A stretch of DNA of 64,000 nucleotides, from NCBI RefSeq assembly GCF_040182365.1, contig NZ_CP144460.1, positions 4,952,935-5,016,934 on the forward strand, read 5' to 3'. The translations under genes were made by a program, and so were the position numbers. Below, one piece after another: positions 28,964 to 37,545 of the stretch. The notes under the pieces were generated by a model. It was given only the letters and a program-made list of their open reading frames with translations, was not told the origin of the DNA and ran no database searches. This stretch comes from Xanthomonas sp. 10-10. GTDB taxonomy: Bacteria; Pseudomonadota; Gammaproteobacteria; Xanthomonadales; Xanthomonadaceae. The stretch's first letter is position 1. Every line of letters starts with the position of its first letter.

Positions 28964-30010
28964 TTAGTTGCTTTGGGTGAAGCTGATGCGCGGCGACGAA
29001 CCGCCCGAGGCAGTGCAGCTGCCGAGGGTCAGGTTGTTCTGCTCGAACGTGGTGCCGGCGTTGCCCAGACACGTCGGGGCATTGGTCGTGCCGTCGTTGA
29101 CGGCCACGTTCACGGTAACGCTCGAGCCGCGATTGAACGACACCACCGGATTGACGCTGCCATTGCCGAAGATATTGAACTCGGACTGCCGCCAGATCTT
29201 GTTGATGTTCAACGTCGAGGCGGGCTGGTTCACGCTATAGGCCTGGCCGTTGACCGAGAACGAGACGGTGTCCACACCACCAGCGGTCGCCGAGCCGGTC
29301 AGCTTGATGCTACCGATGTTCTTCACCGCCACCAGCGGTGCGTCCACTGCGTCGCTATTGCGATAACAGGCGTTCTGGTCGGGATAGGCATACCAGCCGG
29401 ACGGGCAGCCGACCGCGTTGTACTGCGAGGCGCTACCGGCAAAGAACCAGTCCTGGATGAAGGCGATCGGAGTGCGGCCATTGCCGGCGTCGCCGTCACC
29501 ATCGGTGGAGTAGATGAACTGCGCCCAGGTCTGGCACGTGGAGTAACCGAACTGCGAGCAGGTGCTGGGATTACTGGCGATGTCGGTATTGATCTGCAAC
29601 GAATAATCGGCCACGCCGGTGGTCACGCCGCTCACGCTCGGGAACGAGCCCACGGCAGAGCGCGTGGACCTGCCGGTGCGTGCAGCGTAGTCGGTGCCGT
29701 TACCGACCGTGAAGGAACCACCGTTGCGCGCGGTAGTGGTGCGGCCATTGCCATTGGTGACGGCCGGCGGCACCGACACGAGCTTGGGTGGCGCCGCACA
29801 ACGTGTCGCCTGCCAGCCATTGTTCGGGAACGCCGAGCGGAAGCAACCCTCCATCGACGGCGCTTGCTGATGGATCGTCGCTTCCCAGGACGACAGGGCC
29901 TCGGCGCGACCGGCGGCGTTGATGGCCGCGCTCTGGGTCGCGGCCCCTGCGCTGGCCACACTTCCGATGATGCAGGCAACAAGCACTGACCTTGAACCGA
30001 TCTTCTTCAT
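28964..30010 (-). CDS. Unknown secreted protein, 348 residues
   Basis: I do not recognise this family. It has a signal peptide (MKKIGSRSVLVACIIGSVAS, cleaved near AGA) and then a mature protein rich in Gly, Asn, Ser and Thr, with about eight cysteines (for example GCFRSAF, STCSQFGYSTCQTW, GCPSGWY, NACYR, TCLG). This composition suggests a disulfide-bonded extracellular beta-rich protein. Segments such as DYSLQINTDIAS, TWAQFIYSTDGDGDAG and FIQDWFF look structured. AAGGAACGG precedes the ATG. It stands as its own unit with a perfect terminator, between two parts of the xylanase cluster, so a role in plant cell-wall contact or degradation is possible but not shown. Confidence 0.8.
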   Translation of the reverse strand: MKKIGSRSVLVACIIGSVASAGAATQSAAINAAGRAEALSSWEATIHQQAPSMEGCFRSAFPNNGWQATRCAAPPKLVSVPPAVTNGNGRTTTARNGGSFTVGNGTDYAARTGRSTRSAVGSFPSVSGVTTGVADYSLQINTDIASNPSTCSQFGYSTCQTWAQFIYSTDGDGDAGNGRTPIAFIQDWFFAGSASQYNAVGCPSGWYAYPDQNACYRNSDAVDAPLVAVKNIGSIKLTGSATAGGVDTVSFSVNGQAYSVNQPASTLNINKIWRQSEFNIFGNGSVNPVVSFNRGSSVTVNVAVNDGTTNAPTCLGNAGTTFEQNNLTLGSCTASGGSSPRISFTQSN

Positions 30011-30465
30011 TTCCGTTCCTTATGGAGGTGGAGCAACCGATCTTCCTCGCACCGCCGAGCCCCCCATGCGGCGCCAGGAAGTGATGTCCTGGAAAGCGAA
30101 GTCAACAATTCGGTAAATGCGCCAACTTTGGGCTCTGTCACGCTCTTGTGTTAACCGGGCATAGCCGTGACGTCGATGCTGCGTTACGGCATTTCGCAAT
30201 GCGGGCTTTCGTTGCGCGCGCGAGCCCCCCAACCATTGCCTTGACATGGCCGGACCGAACTGCGTGCCTCGACGGCGCCATGCGGCGCACGTGCTCAAGC
30301 CGCCTCCATCACGCAAGCATCGTGGCAGGCGGCTTTCCTGGGAGGTTTGTCACGGCGTGGCCGACTAGTTTGTCCGCACCCGAGCACGCCTGCTGTCTGG
30401 GCAGGCCTTGTCTCTAACGCTGGCTGCAGGGTAAGTGACTGCAGCGACAGGTCATGCGCACTCCA
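30011..30465. other. Intergenic region between the unknown secreted gene and GH2
   Basis: This 455-base gap holds the promoter and ribosome binding site of the secreted gene on its left and the 3' flank of the GH2 gene on its right. I see no gene, no xyl-box and no repeat that I can name. Confidence 0.4.
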
Positions 30466-33228
30466 TCACTGCGCCACGATCTGCGCCTGCGCGGCATCCA
30501 GGCTGTCCGATTCGATATGCAGCGTGATGGTGCCGCGTGCGCCCGCCTTCGCCCTCACGATCGCCAGGCACAGCCCGTTGAAGGCATTGCGTTGCGGCGA
30601 GCCGAACGACTCCAGGTTGGTGGGGTCGCCGTTGTCGGTTGCGACCAGCTCGCCCGGGCCGTCGATCCGGAACCGCAGGCGGTCGCCGGCAGTGGGCGCA
30701 GGACGTCCATCGCGATCCAACAGCCGCACGGTGACGAAGCTCAGATCACGGCCGTCGCCACGGATGCTGCTGCGGTCGGGCGTGACCTGCATGCGCGCGG
30801 CGGTGCCGGCGGTCTGCACCTGGCCGCTGGCCCATGGCTTGCCGTCCTTGTACGCCTGCACGCGCAGCTCGCCGGGCTGGTAGACCACCTCGTCCCAGCG
30901 CAACCGGTATTGCAGCGGGCCCTTGCGCTTGCGCCCCTGCGAGACGCCATTGACGAACAGCTCGGCCTCATCGCCGGAGGTGAACACATGCACCGGTGTC
31001 ACCTGGCCCTCGCGACCGGGCCAGCTCCAGTGCGGCAGCAGATGCGCCATCGGTAGATCAGGGCGCCAACGCGACTGGTACAGCCAGTAGCGGTCCTTGG
31101 GAAAACCGGCCAGATCGAAGATGCCCGAATACGAACTGCGCGAGCTGTAGTACGGCGTGGGCTCGCCCAGATAATCGAAGCCGGTCCAGACGAATTCGCC
31201 GGCAACATACCGATGCCGGTCCAGCGCGGCGAACACCTTGTCGGCGCTGGAGCCGAAGTCCACCGCATGCAGTTCGTAGGCGCTGACCTGATGCGCAACC
31301 GAGTCGCCGCCGCGCCCATCGCGCACCGGCGCGCTGGTGTCCGGCGTCACCGGAAACAGGTACACGCCGCGGCTGCTCAACGCCGAAGCGGTCTCGCTGC
31401 TGAGGATGGCCTTGTGCGGAAACTTCGTATGGAATGCCGGGTATTGCGGTTGCTTGCGGATGCGCTCGGTGCCTTCGAACTCCGGCGTATCGCGGATGCC
31501 TTCGCCCTGGTAGTTGAGGCTGATGACATCCAGCGCAGCCGGTAGCGGCATGTCCGGGGAGGCGTAGTTCATCGCCACCGTGGCCGGCCGCGATGGATCT
31601 TCGTCATGCACGATCGCATGCAGGGTGCGTGCGATCGCCGCGCCCTGCTCGCCGGTGTATTGCTCGCCGACTTCGTTGCCGACACTCCACAGCATCACCG
31701 AGGGATGGTTGCGGTCGCGCCGCAACATCGCGCGCAGGTCCGGCTCGTGCCATTGCCCAAACACCAGATGGAAATCCAGCGGGGTCTTCTTCATCTCCCA
31801 ACTGTCGAACACCTCGTCCACCACCAGCAGGCCCATGCGGTCGGTGAGTTCCAGCAGCTCCGGCGTGGGCGGGTTATGGCTCATGCGGATGGCATTGGCG
31901 CCCATCTGCTGCAGCAACTGCAGCTGGCGCTCGGCGGCGCGCACATTGAACGCAGCACCGAGCGCGCCGAGGTCGTGATGGTTGTTCACCCCACGAATCG
32001 GCACATGCTCGCCGTTGACCAGCAGACCCTTGCCGGCATCGAACACGATGCTGCGGATACCGAACGGGGTCCGATAGCGATCCACCACCTGCCCCTGCTG
32101 GCGCACCTCGGTCACCGCGACATAGCGATGCGGCTGCTGGGTGGGCGGTGGGCCCCACAGGCGTGGTGCGTCGATCTGCACGCGCCCCTGCACGCGGGCG
32201 CTGCCACCGGCAGGTACGGCAATCTGCGTTGCGGGAATCTGCGCGACCGCCGCGCCGCTGGGGTTGCCGCTTGCCGCGTCGAGCACGTAGATGGCAGTGC
32301 TGACCTGCGCCTGCGCGGCAGTGCGCGCGGCGTTGTCCAATGTGACAGCCAGGTGGATCTGTGCAGATGCCGCCGATACCTGGGGCGTGGTGAGCTGCGT
32401 GCCCCACTGCGCGACATGCAGCGGCGCGGTCTTGGTGAGCCACACATGGCGATACAGCCCGCCACCGGGATACCAGCGCGCCGAGTCCGGTGGATTGTCC
32501 AGACGGATCGCAAGCTGGTTGCGGGCACCGACAAGCGCATACGGCGTCAGATCCACACGCCAGGAGCTGTAGCCGTAAGGCCAGCCGCCGACCAGCTGGC
32601 CGTTGAGCCAGACCGTGGCATAGGACATGGCGCCATCGAGATCGAGAAACAGCGAGCGGCCGCGATCGCTGGCCGGAATGTCCAGCGTCTTGCGATACCA
32701 GCCGATGCCCCAGCTGGGCAGGCGCCCCATGCCGCCGTAAGGACCATCGGCCAGGAACGGCCCGGCGATGGCCCAGTCGTGCGGCAGGTCCACCGGTTGC
32801 CAGCGGCTGTCGTCGAAGTGCGGCTGCACATATGCCACGGTATGGCCCGGATTGCCGGGCGGGCGTCGATGCCGTTGCGCCGGGTCGGCAATGAACGCAT
32901 TGGCGGTTGGCAGAATCCACGGCTTGAGCACGTCCTTGGCCGATGGATGCAGCTGCTGCGCCTGCTCCGGGCGTGCATCAGCCACCTTGCCGTCTTCACT
33001 GCGCAGCACCTGCGGACGCGCATCGTAATCGAGCATCACCGTATTTCCCGGTGGGTCGCCACGCTGAAAGCGCCATTGCGCGTCGAGCGACACACGCTCG
33101 CGTGGCGCATCGGTTTGTGCGGTGGCGTGCAGCGGAGCCAGTGCAACGCCGGCGCAGGTCATGCCGGCGCAGATCAGGCGTAAGGCGTTGCGCCACACCT
33201 CAGCGCGTGGGAAGCGTGCCTGGGTCAT
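30466..33228 (-). CDS. GH2 glycoside hydrolase, exported
   Basis: The 920-residue enzyme has a signal region (LICAGMTCAGVALAPLHATAQ). The GH2 order follows: sugar-binding jelly-roll (WYRKTLDIPASDRGRSLFLD, about 140-270), Ig-like domain, and a TIM barrel with IRGVNNHHDLG, RMSHNPPTPE and acid/base E519 (SVGNEVG). E612 (ILSSETAS) is the likely nucleophile. Two extra C-terminal beta domains follow from about residue 760. It cleaves a beta-linked sugar, galactose or possibly xylose or mannose, from plant polysaccharide fragments. It lies 88 bases downstream of uxaC on the same strand. It corresponds in position to a GH2 gene in the X. campestris xylan locus. Substrate is not decided by sequence. 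Confidence 0.9.
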   Translation of the reverse strand: MTQARFPRAEVWRNALRLICAGMTCAGVALAPLHATAQTDAPRERVSLDAQWRFQRGDPPGNTVMLDYDARPQVLRSEDGKVADARPEQAQQLHPSAKDVLKPWILPTANAFIADPAQRHRRPPGNPGHTVAYVQPHFDDSRWQPVDLPHDWAIAGPFLADGPYGGMGRLPSWGIGWYRKTLDIPASDRGRSLFLDLDGAMSYATVWLNGQLVGGWPYGYSSWRVDLTPYALVGARNQLAIRLDNPPDSARWYPGGGLYRHVWLTKTAPLHVAQWGTQLTTPQVSAASAQIHLAVTLDNAARTAAQAQVSTAIYVLDAASGNPSGAAVAQIPATQIAVPAGGSARVQGRVQIDAPRLWGPPPTQQPHRYVAVTEVRQQGQVVDRYRTPFGIRSIVFDAGKGLLVNGEHVPIRGVNNHHDLGALGAAFNVRAAERQLQLLQQMGANAIRMSHNPPTPELLELTDRMGLLVVDEVFDSWEMKKTPLDFHLVFGQWHEPDLRAMLRRDRNHPSVMLWSVGNEVGEQYTGEQGAAIARTLHAIVHDEDPSRPATVAMNYASPDMPLPAALDVISLNYQGEGIRDTPEFEGTERIRKQPQYPAFHTKFPHKAILSSETASALSSRGVYLFPVTPDTSAPVRDGRGGDSVAHQVSAYELHAVDFGSSADKVFAALDRHRYVAGEFVWTGFDYLGEPTPYYSSRSSYSGIFDLAGFPKDRYWLYQSRWRPDLPMAHLLPHWSWPGREGQVTPVHVFTSGDEAELFVNGVSQGRKRKGPLQYRLRWDEVVYQPGELRVQAYKDGKPWASGQVQTAGTAARMQVTPDRSSIRGDGRDLSFVTVRLLDRDGRPAPTAGDRLRFRIDGPGELVATDNGDPTNLESFGSPQRNAFNGLCLAIVRAKAGARGTITLHIESDSLDAAQAQIVAQ

Positions 33229-33316
33229 ACGCTGGGCCTCTGCGCTTGCGTACGGGGTGACCTTGCACGCCGATGCGGCGTCGTACCGGCATCGCACACG
33301 CAGCGCAACCACTGCA

Positions 33317-34738
33317 TCACAGCTTGTAGGCCTGCTTGGGCAGCCGATACGCAAGGTCCATCGCCACCTCCACCGCTTCGTCTTCCTCCAGCCGGTGCTC
33401 GGCGACCAGCTTGGCCAGGAACGCGCTGTCCACGCGCCGCGCCACATCGTGGCGGGCCGGGATCGACAGGAAGGCACGCGTATCGTCGTTGAAGCCCACC
33501 GTGTTGTAGAAGCCGGCACTGGCAAGGGTCTGCTCGCGGAACCGCCACATGCCCTCCGGTGCGTCATGGAACCACCACGCCGGGCCCAGCAGCAGCGATG
33601 GGTAATGGCCGGCCAATGGCGCCAGTTCGCGGCTGTAGCTGGTTTCGTCCAGGGTGAAGACGATCAGGCGCAGGCGCGGGTCGTTGCCGTGGCGATCCAG
33701 CAAGGGTTTGAGCGCATGCACGTAGTCGGTGCGCATCGGAATATCGGCTCCCTTGTCGCGCCCGTAGCGTGCGAATAGCGACCGGTTGTGGTTGCGAAAG
33801 CAACCCGGATGCAGCTGCATCACCAGGCCATCGTCCAGGCTCATCGCCGCCATTTCGGTCAGCACCTGCGCGCGGAACAGCTCGGCCTGTTCCGGCGTTG
33901 CAGTACCACGCACCACAGTCTCGAACAGGCGCTGCGCCTGACCCGGCGACAGGTCGGCGGTGGCGGCGCTGGGATGCCCGTGATCGGTAGAGGTTGCGCC
34001 GTGCGCGGCAAAGAATGCGCGGCGTTGTCGATGCGCGCGTAGATAGCCTTGCCAGCTCAACACGTCTTCTCCGGTGAGCGCGCCAAACTGCTGCAGCGCA
34101 CCTGCAAACTGCTCATGCTCCGGATCCACCACCGGGTCCGGGCGGTAGGCAGTCACCACGCGGCCGGCCCAGCCGCTGTCGCGAATGGCCGCGTGATGCT
34201 GCAGCGTGTCCAGCGGCGATTCGGTGGTGGCGATCACCTCGATATTGAAACGCTCGAACAGCGCGCGCGGGCGAAAGCCAGGCGTCTGCAGCGCTGCCGT
34301 GATGTGGTCGTAGTAGTGATCGGCGGTGCCGGCATCCAGGCGGATGCGTAGATCGAAGACGGTGTGGAAGACATGATTGAGCCACACCGCCGAAGGCGTG
34401 CCCCGTAGCAAGGTGAAGTGCGCGGCAAACACGCGCCACGCCGCGCGCGGGTCCACCGGTGCGCGCGTGCCGTCGGCACGCGGAATGCCCAGCGCATCCA
34501 GGTCGATCCCCTGGCTGTAAAGCATGCGGAACACGTAGTGATCGGGCACCAGCAACAGCTCGGTGGCATTGGCGAACGCGGCATCGGTCGCAAACCAGGC
34601 CGGGTCGGTGTGGCCGTGCGGGCTGATGATGGGCAGCGTGGCGATCTGCGCATACACCCGGCGCGCGATCGCCCGCGTGCCGGGGTCGGCCGGCAACAGG
34701 CGGTCGTCGTGCAAGGTCAACGGCAAGGAGGTAGACAT
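33317..34738 (-). CDS. uxaC: Glucuronate isomerase
   Basis: UxaC isomerises D-glucuronate to D-fructuronate, the first cytoplasmic step after GH67 releases the acid. The 473-residue protein matches the family from LHDDRLLPADP and the metal-binding HGHTDP (His41, His43) to GFNDDTRAFLSIPARHD near the C-terminus. There is no signal peptide. It sits between the second GH10 gene (48 bases upstream) and the GH2 gene on the same strand, so the transporter, xylanase, isomerase and GH2 genes probably form one operon. Confidence 0.95.
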   Translation of the reverse strand: MSTSLPLTLHDDRLLPADPGTRAIARRVYAQIATLPIISPHGHTDPAWFATDAAFANATELLLVPDHYVFRMLYSQGIDLDALGIPRADGTRAPVDPRAAWRVFAAHFTLLRGTPSAVWLNHVFHTVFDLRIRLDAGTADHYYDHITAALQTPGFRPRALFERFNIEVIATTESPLDTLQHHAAIRDSGWAGRVVTAYRPDPVVDPEHEQFAGALQQFGALTGEDVLSWQGYLRAHRQRRAFFAAHGATSTDHGHPSAATADLSPGQAQRLFETVVRGTATPEQAELFRAQVLTEMAAMSLDDGLVMQLHPGCFRNHNRSLFARYGRDKGADIPMRTDYVHALKPLLDRHGNDPRLRLIVFTLDETSYSRELAPLAGHYPSLLLGPAWWFHDAPEGMWRFREQTLASAGFYNTVGFNDDTRAFLSIPARHDVARRVDSAFLAKLVAEHRLEEDEAVEVAMDLAYRLPKQAYKL

Positions 34739-34785
34739 GGGGTCGGGGTACCAGACAAAACGGGGTGGGTCGTGCAGCGCCTGCG

Positions 34786-35778
34786 TCAGGGCGCAGGCGT
34801 GCCGGGATGGGCGGCAACGTAATCACGCAACCAGGTCAGCGCCGGGCGCTCGCTGCCGTCGCCACGCACCAGATAGGCCGCTTCCTTGTCGCGCCACAGG
34901 CCGGGGCGGAATCCCCACAGCGTGATGCCGCGCACCGCGGGGTGCTCCCAGAAAATCGGGAACACGCGCTGGTAATCGGCCAGCTGCTGCGCATCGCTTG
35001 GACCATCGAGGTCGAATTCGGTGATGTAGATCGGCAAGCCGGTGGCGGCCAGCGCATCCAGATTGGTGCGATGCACCGACATCGCCACATTCGATGTGGT
35101 CTCGAACGCATGCTCCTGGATCCCGATCGCATCGATCAGCCGCTCGCGCTGCAGCAACCGCACGATCTGCAGATACTTCTGCGTGGCCTGCGCGTTGTTG
35201 GTGATGCTGTAGTCGTTGATCATCAGCCTGGTATGCGGAAAGTGCTGGCGCGCCAGCCGAAACGACTGCAGTACCCACTCCCAGCCGCTGGCGCCGTCGC
35301 CGCCGAGCGCCTGCAGATAATTGCCGCCACCGGTGTCGTCCTTGCTGGGCGGGTCGTTGAGCGGTTCGTTGACCACTTCCAGCAGGTCGATGTCCGGGTA
35401 ACGCTGCGCCACCGCAGCAAACCACTGCTCGATCTCGCGGCGCTGCTCGGCCGGCCGCAGCGACTTGATCCATTCCGGCTGCTGGTTGCCCCACACCATC
35501 ACATGCATCTGGAACGGCATGCCGTTGGCCTTGGCGAACCGGTAGGCGGTATCCAGCGTGCGCCAGTCCATCTGGTCCCGCACCGCTTCCACCGTGCCCC
35601 ACTTGCCGCCATTTTCCGGGGTGAGCTTGTTCCAGTACTGCGCAAAACCCTGCGCCTGTTGCGGGCTGTAGGCGCTGCCCAGAAACTTGGCCGCGCCCGC
35701 GGCCAAGGGCGCGGCCTGCGCAACCGATGCCATGCTTGCCGCCAGCAACAGTCCGATTCTCGCGATGTGCAGGTACAT
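34786..35778 (-). CDS. xyn10A: GH10 endo-1,4-beta-xylanase, compact form (second of two)
   Basis: The 330-residue enzyme has a signal peptide ending SVAQA and a short GH10 barrel. It has the variant KLTPENGGKWG, HVMVWGNQQPEW, acid/base E138 (LLEVVNEP), INDYSITN and nucleophile E254 (YITEFDLDG). It is about 65 residues shorter than the other GH10 protein and differs in the motif after LTPEN, so the two are not recent duplicates. It lies nine bases downstream of the MFS transporter gene and 47 bases upstream of uxaC. It probably acts on xylan or short glucuronoxylan pieces outside the cytoplasm. Confidence 0.92.
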   Translation of the reverse strand: MYLHIARIGLLLAASMASVAQAAPLAAGAAKFLGSAYSPQQAQGFAQYWNKLTPENGGKWGTVEAVRDQMDWRTLDTAYRFAKANGMPFQMHVMVWGNQQPEWIKSLRPAEQRREIEQWFAAVAQRYPDIDLLEVVNEPLNDPPSKDDTGGGNYLQALGGDGASGWEWVLQSFRLARQHFPHTRLMINDYSITNNAQATQKYLQIVRLLQRERLIDAIGIQEHAFETTSNVAMSVHRTNLDALAATGLPIYITEFDLDGPSDAQQLADYQRVFPIFWEHPAVRGITLWGFRPGLWRDKEAAYLVRGDGSERPALTWLRDYVAAHPGTPAP

Positions 35779-35787
35779 GGTGATTCC

Positions 35788-37104
35788 TCAGGAAGATGGA
35801 GGCGTTACGGTGGCCGCAGGCAGCTGCGCCGGCTGCAGCTGCGGCACCAGCGCATGCACGACGGCCAATGCCAGCAGATAGGCCGAGCCGGCCATCAGAA
35901 ACACCGGCACGTAGCTGCCGGTCGCCTGCAGTAAAAACCCGATGAAGGTGGCAATCAACATGCCGCCCACCGCGCCGGCAAATCCGCCGATACCCACCAC
36001 GGTGGCCACCGCATGGCGTGGAAACATGTCCGACGGCAGCGTAAACAGATTGGCCGACCAGCCCTGGTGCGCGGCGGTGGCCAAGCCGATCAGGCCCACC
36101 GCCAGCCAAAGATTATCGGCGCGTGCGGCGAACACGATCGGTACCACCGACACGGCGCAGAGCAGCATCGCGGTCTTGCGCGCGCGGTTGACGCTCCAGC
36201 CGCGCGCGATGAACCGCCCCGCCATCCAGCCACCGGCGATGCTGCCGATATCGGCCAGCACGAAGATCACGATCAGTGGCGCACCCAGCTGCAGCAGGCT
36301 CAAGCCGTACTCGGCGTGCAGGAACTTGGGCAGCCAGAACAGGAAGAACCACCAGATCGGGTCGGTGATGAACTTGCCCAGCACGAAGGCCCAGGCCTGG
36401 CGGTGCCGCAGCACCTGCAACCATGACAGCCGCGTTTGCACCGGTTCGTGCGCATCGCTGCGGATATGCGCAAGCTCTGCCGCCGACAGGCCGGGCTGCT
36501 GCTCCGGCGGGTGATAACTGCACCACCACACCAGCAGCCAGGTGGCGCTCAATACACCGGTGAACAGGAACGCTGCCTGCCAGCCCCAGGCGGTGGCGAT
36601 CACCGGCACCAGCAGCGGCGCGACGATGGCACCGATGTTGGAGCCGGAATTGAAGATGCCGGTGGCCAGTGCGCGCTCGCGACGCGGGAACCACTCCGCC
36701 ACCGTCTTGAGCGCGGCGGGGAAGTTGCCGGACTCGCCCAGCCCCAGGAAGAACCGCGCAATCGCAAAGCCCACCACGCTGGTGGCCAACGCATGCCCCA
36801 TCGCCGCCAGGCTCCAGATGCCGATCGCCAACGCGTAGCCGACGCGCGTGCCGAAGCGGTCGATCACCGCACCGCTGCACAACAACCCCAGCGCGTAGGC
36901 GGCCTGGAAGGCGGTGACGATGTAGCCGTACTGGATTTCGTTCCAGCCGATCTGCGTCTGCAGAAACGGCGCCAGCACGCCAAGCACCTGGCGATCGACA
37001 TAGTTGATGGTGGTCGCAGCCAGCAGCAGCGCGCAGACACGCCAACGCACCCGCCCCAGGCGCGCGCGCGGGCCGGCAGCGTCGGCCGCAGGCACATCGC
37101 TCAT
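35788..37104 (-). CDS. MFS hexuronate (ExuT/UxuT-type) transporter
   Basis: The 438-residue, 12-helix major-facilitator protein has the anion:cation symporter features of ExuT-like transporters: TINYVDRQVLGVLAPFLQ at the first helix, FFLGLGESGNFPAALKTVAEWFPRRERALATGIFNSGSNIGA, and the second-half GWSANLFTLPSDMFPRHAVATVVG. It would bring D-glucuronate or a related hexuronate across the inner membrane, matching uxaC in the same operon. The ATG at 37104 is the usual family start; an ATG at 37140 is possible. The xyl-box at 37410-37423 lies about 300 bases upstream and could serve both this gene and the divergent receptor. Confidence 0.9.
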   Translation of the reverse strand: MSDVPAADAAGPRARLGRVRWRVCALLLAATTINYVDRQVLGVLAPFLQTQIGWNEIQYGYIVTAFQAAYALGLLCSGAVIDRFGTRVGYALAIGIWSLAAMGHALATSVVGFAIARFFLGLGESGNFPAALKTVAEWFPRRERALATGIFNSGSNIGAIVAPLLVPVIATAWGWQAAFLFTGVLSATWLLVWWCSYHPPEQQPGLSAAELAHIRSDAHEPVQTRLSWLQVLRHRQAWAFVLGKFITDPIWWFFLFWLPKFLHAEYGLSLLQLGAPLIVIFVLADIGSIAGGWMAGRFIARGWSVNRARKTAMLLCAVSVVPIVFAARADNLWLAVGLIGLATAAHQGWSANLFTLPSDMFPRHAVATVVGIGGFAGAVGGMLIATFIGFLLQATGSYVPVFLMAGSAYLLALAVVHALVPQLQPAQLPAATVTPPSS

Positions 37105-37409
37105 GGGCGCAGCCCCTGCCAGCGCGCAACCGCCACGCATGCGCGCTGGCACGTGCTGCAGCTCGCAACATCGGCGGGCGCATGCAGCATCCCGCTTGCA
37201 CGTTGTCCGGTTCGGATCATCGACCACTGCACCTGCACGAAGGTGGCCTTGCGCCACGGGTGATAGCGCTACCATTACCATGCCGTCGGCATAAATCCAT
37301 CGCGCACTGCAGCACGCCGCAACCGTTCGTCAGCATGTCAGGCCGCACGACAACGCCAATGCGCCACGCCCCGGCAACTATGCTGCCCTGCAGCGTGCTG
37401 TTCCGAATT

Positions 37410-37423
37410 TGGTAGCGCTAACA
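37410..37423 (+). promoter_or_regulatory. xyl-box, XylR operator between the transporter and the TonB receptor
   Basis: TGGTAGCGCTAACA, identical to the box in front of xylA, lies 122 bases before the receptor start in the 441-base divergent intergenic region. It links the distant receptor block to XylR control. Confidence 0.85.
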
Positions 37424-37545
37424 TCCAGCGCCACTGATCGCCCGTCTCCCCACCGCATCATCGTCGCGCCGATTCCGGGCAGCGGCACTCCCTGCGCAGG
37501 GGCGATGCGTGGGACATCTGCTCACCTGTTAGGGAAGGGAATACG

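Noticed and set aside
30020..30316. Minus-strand open frame of 98 residues in the gap before the secreted gene
   Set aside because: Arg-rich composition without domain or signal, overlapping the promoter region of the real gene.
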